DNA of 8,808 nucleotides, from contig DOUV01000449.1 in NCBI GenBank assembly GCA_003520455.1, positions 1 through 8,808 of the forward strand, given 5' to 3'. The stretch comes from Chloroflexota bacterium. GTDB lineage: Bacteria; Chloroflexota; Anaerolineae; Ardenticatenales; Ardenticatenaceae. The notes beneath the pieces are model-generated. The model saw only the letters and a list, made by a program, of their open reading frames with translations, searched no databases and had not been told where the DNA came from. Positions 6,495-8,808 of this stretch are shown here, piece after piece; within the stretch, counting starts at the first letter, position 1, and each line of letters opens with the position of its first letter. The translations under genes were made by a program, and so were the position numbers.

Positions 6495-7352
6495 CTACTT
6501 CTGACTGTAGTCGTAGAACCCGTGCCCCGACTTGCGACCGAGCAGGCCGGCGGTGACCATGCGCCGCAGCAGCGGCGGGGCGGCGTAGCGCGAGTCTTTG
6601 AACTCTTCGTACATCGCGTCGGCGATGAAGAGGGTCGTGTCAAGCCCGACGAAGTCCAGCAGGGTGAAGGGACCCATCGGGTGGTTGAGTCCCAGGCGCA
6701 CACCGGTATCAATGTCCTCTTTCGTCCCCACCCCCCTCTCGAGGGCCTGGATGGCGTCGAGCAGGTAGGGGATCAGGAGTAGATTGACGATGAAGCCGGG
6801 GGTATCCCTGGCGACGATGACTTGTTTGTCGAGGGCGGCACCGACGGCGCGGGCAGTCTCCAGAGTCTCTTCGCCGGTGAGCAGGCCGCGCACGAGTTCC
6901 AGCAAGGGCATAACCGGGACCGGATTGAAAAAGTGCATCCCGAGCACCTGACCGGGGCGCTTCGTCGCGGCGGCCATCTCCGCGATGCTGAGCGAGCTGG
7001 TATTGCTCGCCAGAATCGCATGGCTCGGGCTGATCTCATCTAACGCCGCGAAGATCTCTTTCTTGAGCGGCAAGTTTTCGACGGCGGCCTCGACCACCAG
7101 GTCGCGATCATGCATCGCGCCCAGGTCGGTGGTGAAACTGAGGTGTTCCCAGGCCGCGTCGAACTCGTCCTGAGTGAGCTTCCCTCGGGCCAGGCCGCGC
7201 TCCATGCTCCCGCGCAGACGGGTCCGGCCCGCCTCGAGCGCCTGCGTGTTGATCTCGCGGACAACCACGTGATAGCCGTGGCGCGCGAAGGCCTCGGCAA
7301 TGCCCGAGCCCATCAGGCCACAACCAACCACACCGATGTTCTGGATCTCCAT
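6495..7352 (-). CDS. 3-hydroxyacyl-CoA (3-hydroxybutyryl-CoA) dehydrogenase
   Basis: 285 residues, the normal length for the stand-alone bacterial enzyme (Hbd/PaaH type). It interconverts (S)-3-hydroxyacyl-CoA and 3-ketoacyl-CoA with NAD(P), in fatty-acid beta-oxidation, butyrate or aromatic degradation. The ATG at 7352 has AGGAG at 7360-7364, seven bases upstream; the frame is open further to 7520, but the upstream residues have no family similarity. The N-terminal Rossmann fold has GCGLMG (10-15) and E33 at the end of the second strand, pointing to NAD. Catalytic residues align with those of the clostridial enzyme: S119 (in NTSSLS), H140 (in GMHFFNPVPVMPLLELV), E152 and N190 (in GFIVNLLLIPYL). 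The C-terminal helical domain ends GRKSGHGFYDYSQK, the family signature. No other beta-oxidation gene is in the window, so the pathway cannot be decided. Confidence 0.96.
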   Translation of the reverse strand: MEIQNIGVVGCGLMGSGIAEAFARHGYHVVVREINTQALEAGRTRLRGSMERGLARGKLTQDEFDAAWEHLSFTTDLGAMHDRDLVVEAAVENLPLKKEIFAALDEISPSHAILASNTSSLSIAEMAAATKRPGQVLGMHFFNPVPVMPLLELVRGLLTGEETLETARAVGAALDKQVIVARDTPGFIVNLLLIPYLLDAIQALERGVGTKEDIDTGVRLGLNHPMGPFTLLDFVGLDTTLFIADAMYEEFKDSRYAAPPLLRRMVTAGLLGRKSGHGFYDYSQK

Positions 7353-7632
7353 AAACTCTCTCCTCTTTGAGTTGGAGGAAGCGCTCGCCAAAGCATAGCC
7401 TCGCTTGAAGCAACAGTTCGGACAGTTGCAGGCTAGTTGCGCCCTTCCTCCCCGGGCTCCACAGGTTTCTGTGAGTTCCTCTGACCATGAGGATGACTGA
7501 TTTCCTGACGGACCCCTCACCCTCCCTCGCTGCCCCAGTCAGAACGAGCGCCGGGCCGGATCCCGTTCAGCGGTGCAGTGCAAGCGAAAGCGGCGCCCGA
7601 GCGGCGCCGCTTTGGAAGTCGAGCAATGGCGC
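7353..7632. other. Intergenic region between LysM gene and dehydrogenase gene
   Basis: 280 bases without a supported gene. It holds the terminator of the LysM gene at the right (7587-7613) and must hold the promoter of the dehydrogenase gene at the left. The best -10-like box on the minus strand is TATGCT (7397-7392), but no good -35 box lies 16-18 bases upstream of it, so I do not call the promoter. A short direct repeat ACAGTT occurs twice near 7413-7427. Small ORFs here have neither ribosome binding sites nor recognisable products. Confidence 0.5.
7587..7613 (-). terminator. Strong GC-rich terminator of the LysM gene
   Basis: AAAGCGGCGCC (7587-7597) and GGCGCCGCTTT (7603-7613) form a perfect 11-bp stem with a five-base loop. 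It begins 19 bases after the LysM stop codon. On the minus strand the stem ends in TTT followed by CGCTT, a short U-tail partly inside the stem. Stem strength and position make this a convincing intrinsic terminator. Confidence 0.75.
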
Positions 7633-8808
7633 TCACCGGCGAGCGACCGTCAAACGGAACTCAAACGCTGGGCTGCGACTGCTGAGTGCCATCCCAGTCG
7701 CCTCACGCGCGACCGACACGAGCCGTCGCCGCACCGAGACGTCCCAACGCAACACGTAGCTCCCCGGCAGAGGCGGGCGAGCCTCATCCGGGACGCGCCA
7801 GGAAGTGGTCTGCGTCCAGGCCTCAGTGCTGGCGACGAGCGTGCCACTTGAATCATACGTGCGTAGCCGCACGACGTAGTACTCGTTGGGACCGAGCAGC
7901 CCGGTGGCCGCCCAACTCAAGACGATTGGCTGGCCTGTTGAACCGAGATCGGCACCGTTGAGCGGCATGAGCGGCACCGGCGCCAGGTAAACGGGTAGCG
8001 GCGTGGGCGAAACAGTCGGGCTGGGAATCACCGTTGCCGTTGGTGTCGGCGTCCCCAGAGCAATCCGCAGCACGCTGCCGACCGGTAGGTGGTTGCTGTC
8101 CGTGATCGTATTGTACGCGACCAACCGGTCGTAGGTGAGGTTGTAGCGCACGTAGAGATCCGTAATCGTTTCGCCTGCCGTGATCGTATGTTCGGTGAAA
8201 ACCGTCCGATCAGGGGTTGACGTGGGTAGGATCGGCGTGGCCGTCGGCGGAGCGGCCGAGGTGCCTGGGATTACGAGTTTATCGCCCGGCCGTAAGAGGC
8301 TCGGGGCCACGCCCGGGTTCGCGGCCAGAAGCGAGTCCACCCTGACGCCATACCTCTGCGCGATGGCCGCTGGAACATCCCCACGCCGAACCTCGTAGAC
8401 CAGCGGTGTGGGCACCGGCGTCAGGGTGGGCGTTGGCTCGACCGTCGGCGTCTCCGGCACCGCAGCAATCGCCGGCCCGGTCGCCGTCGGCTTGGGAGTC
8501 GGCGTATCTTCGGGAATCACCGGTGTGACGGTGGGGATCGGTGTATAGACGCCTCTCGGAATCAACAGGGTATCGCCGGCGGTAAGCTGTGAATCGGGTG
8601 CCAGACCGTTGGCTCGCAACAGATCCTTGAGTTGCACGTCGTAGATGTTGGCGATGACGCTCAAGGTCTCGCCGACCCTGACGTAGTGGATCAGGTTCGA
8701 GCCGCCGGAGCCAGAAAGGTCGGCCTCACCGGACTCGGCAGTCGCGGACGCCGGCGCCTCCGCGGTGGCCGGCCCGCCGCTCGGGGCCGCCACCACCGGA
8801 ATCGTCAG
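7633..8808 (-). CDS. LysM-repeat cell-wall-binding protein with Pro/Thr linkers (5' partial)
   Basis: 391 C-terminal residues can be seen; the frame is open through the right edge (LTIPVVAAPSGG...), so the start and any signal peptide or membrane anchor lie outside. Counting from the edge, three LysM domains occur at ~40-85 (YVRVGETLSVIANIYDV), ~136-182 (YEVRRGDVPAAIAQRYGV) and ~204-251 (HTITAGETITDLYVRYNL). They are joined by linkers rich in Pro and Thr (PTPTLTPVPTP and similar). A final ~110-residue domain (PLMPLNGADLGSTGQPIVLSW... to the end) has a beta-sandwich pattern with NEYYVVRLRTY and SYVLRWDVSVRR, as in fibronectin-III/Ig-like folds. LysM domains bind the N-acetylglucosamine of peptidoglycan or related glycans, so the protein is probably extracellular or envelope-attached. 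No enzyme domain is seen in this part. This architecture is frequent in Chloroflexota. The third repeat is the most divergent. Confidence 0.9.
   Translation of the reverse strand: MTIPVVAAPSGGPATAEAPASATAESGEADLSGSGGSNLIHYVRVGETLSVIANIYDVQLKDLLRANGLAPDSQLTAGDTLLIPRGVYTPIPTVTPVIPEDTPTPKPTATGPAIAAVPETPTVEPTPTLTPVPTPLVYEVRRGDVPAAIAQRYGVRVDSLLAANPGVAPSLLRPGDKLVIPGTSAAPPTATPILPTSTPDRTVFTEHTITAGETITDLYVRYNLTYDRLVAYNTITDSNHLPVGSVLRIALGTPTPTATVIPSPTVSPTPLPVYLAPVPLMPLNGADLGSTGQPIVLSWAATGLLGPNEYYVVRLRTYDSSGTLVASTEAWTQTTSWRVPDEARPPLPGSYVLRWDVSVRRRLVSVAREATGMALSSRSPAFEFRLTVARR

Noticed and set aside
7353..7520. 56-residue N-terminal extension of the hydroxyacyl-CoA dehydrogenase
   Set aside because: The extension has no targeting signal or family similarity, and the ATG at 7352 has a good ribosome binding site and begins directly at the Rossmann fold.
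8794..8796. GTG at 8796 as the true start of the LysM protein
   Set aside because: The frame remains open to the window edge, no ribosome binding site is seen nearby, and an exported protein should have a signal sequence, which would lie outside.

Overview
The window is a high-GC bacterial chromosome segment. It most resembles Chloroflexota: the partial LysM protein has the long Pro/Thr-rich linkers and C-terminal beta-sandwich common in that phylum, and a pair of hydrophobic glycosyltransferase-like membrane proteins sits at the left edge. This placement is an inference from gene style, not from a marker-gene phylogeny. Nothing suggests a prophage, an insertion sequence, a CRISPR array or a defence island.

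Left part, plus strand (1-2366): the 3' end of a large membrane protein with a C-terminal beta-rich domain overlaps by ATGA (518-521) a second polytopic membrane protein with a soluble C-terminal domain. The two look like an operon for envelope or glycan work. A 136-base gap with two perfect hairpins leads to a GNAT acetyltransferase that starts at a GTG with a strong ribosome binding site.

Middle (2367-4730): a 219-base gap holds a possible promoter and a possible 23-codon leader ORF. It is followed by a complete NAD+-dependent DNA ligase (ligA), the clearest housekeeping gene here. ligA ends at a hairpin shared with the convergent Gfo/Idh/MocA-family sugar-type dehydrogenase (4731-5867, minus).

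Right-centre, minus strand (5868-6494): a tRNA cluster. Two initiator tRNA(fMet) genes with identical sequence each have their own consensus promoter (TTGACA, 16 bases, TATAAT), and each is followed by a hairpin with the same 10-bp stem. The downstream unit continues into a third CAT-anticodon tRNA (elongator Met, or less likely Ile2) and ends at a rho-independent terminator. Between that terminator and the dehydrogenase is a perfect 18-bp palindrome, probably an operator.

Right part, minus strand (6495-8808): a complete 3-hydroxyacyl-CoA dehydrogenase and, upstream of it, the C-terminal 391 residues of an exported LysM protein ending at a strong GC-rich terminator. Most genes are ordinary. 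The regions worth a second look are the non-coding ones: the duplicated initiator tRNA units, the palindrome, and the leaders of the GNAT gene and of ligA.
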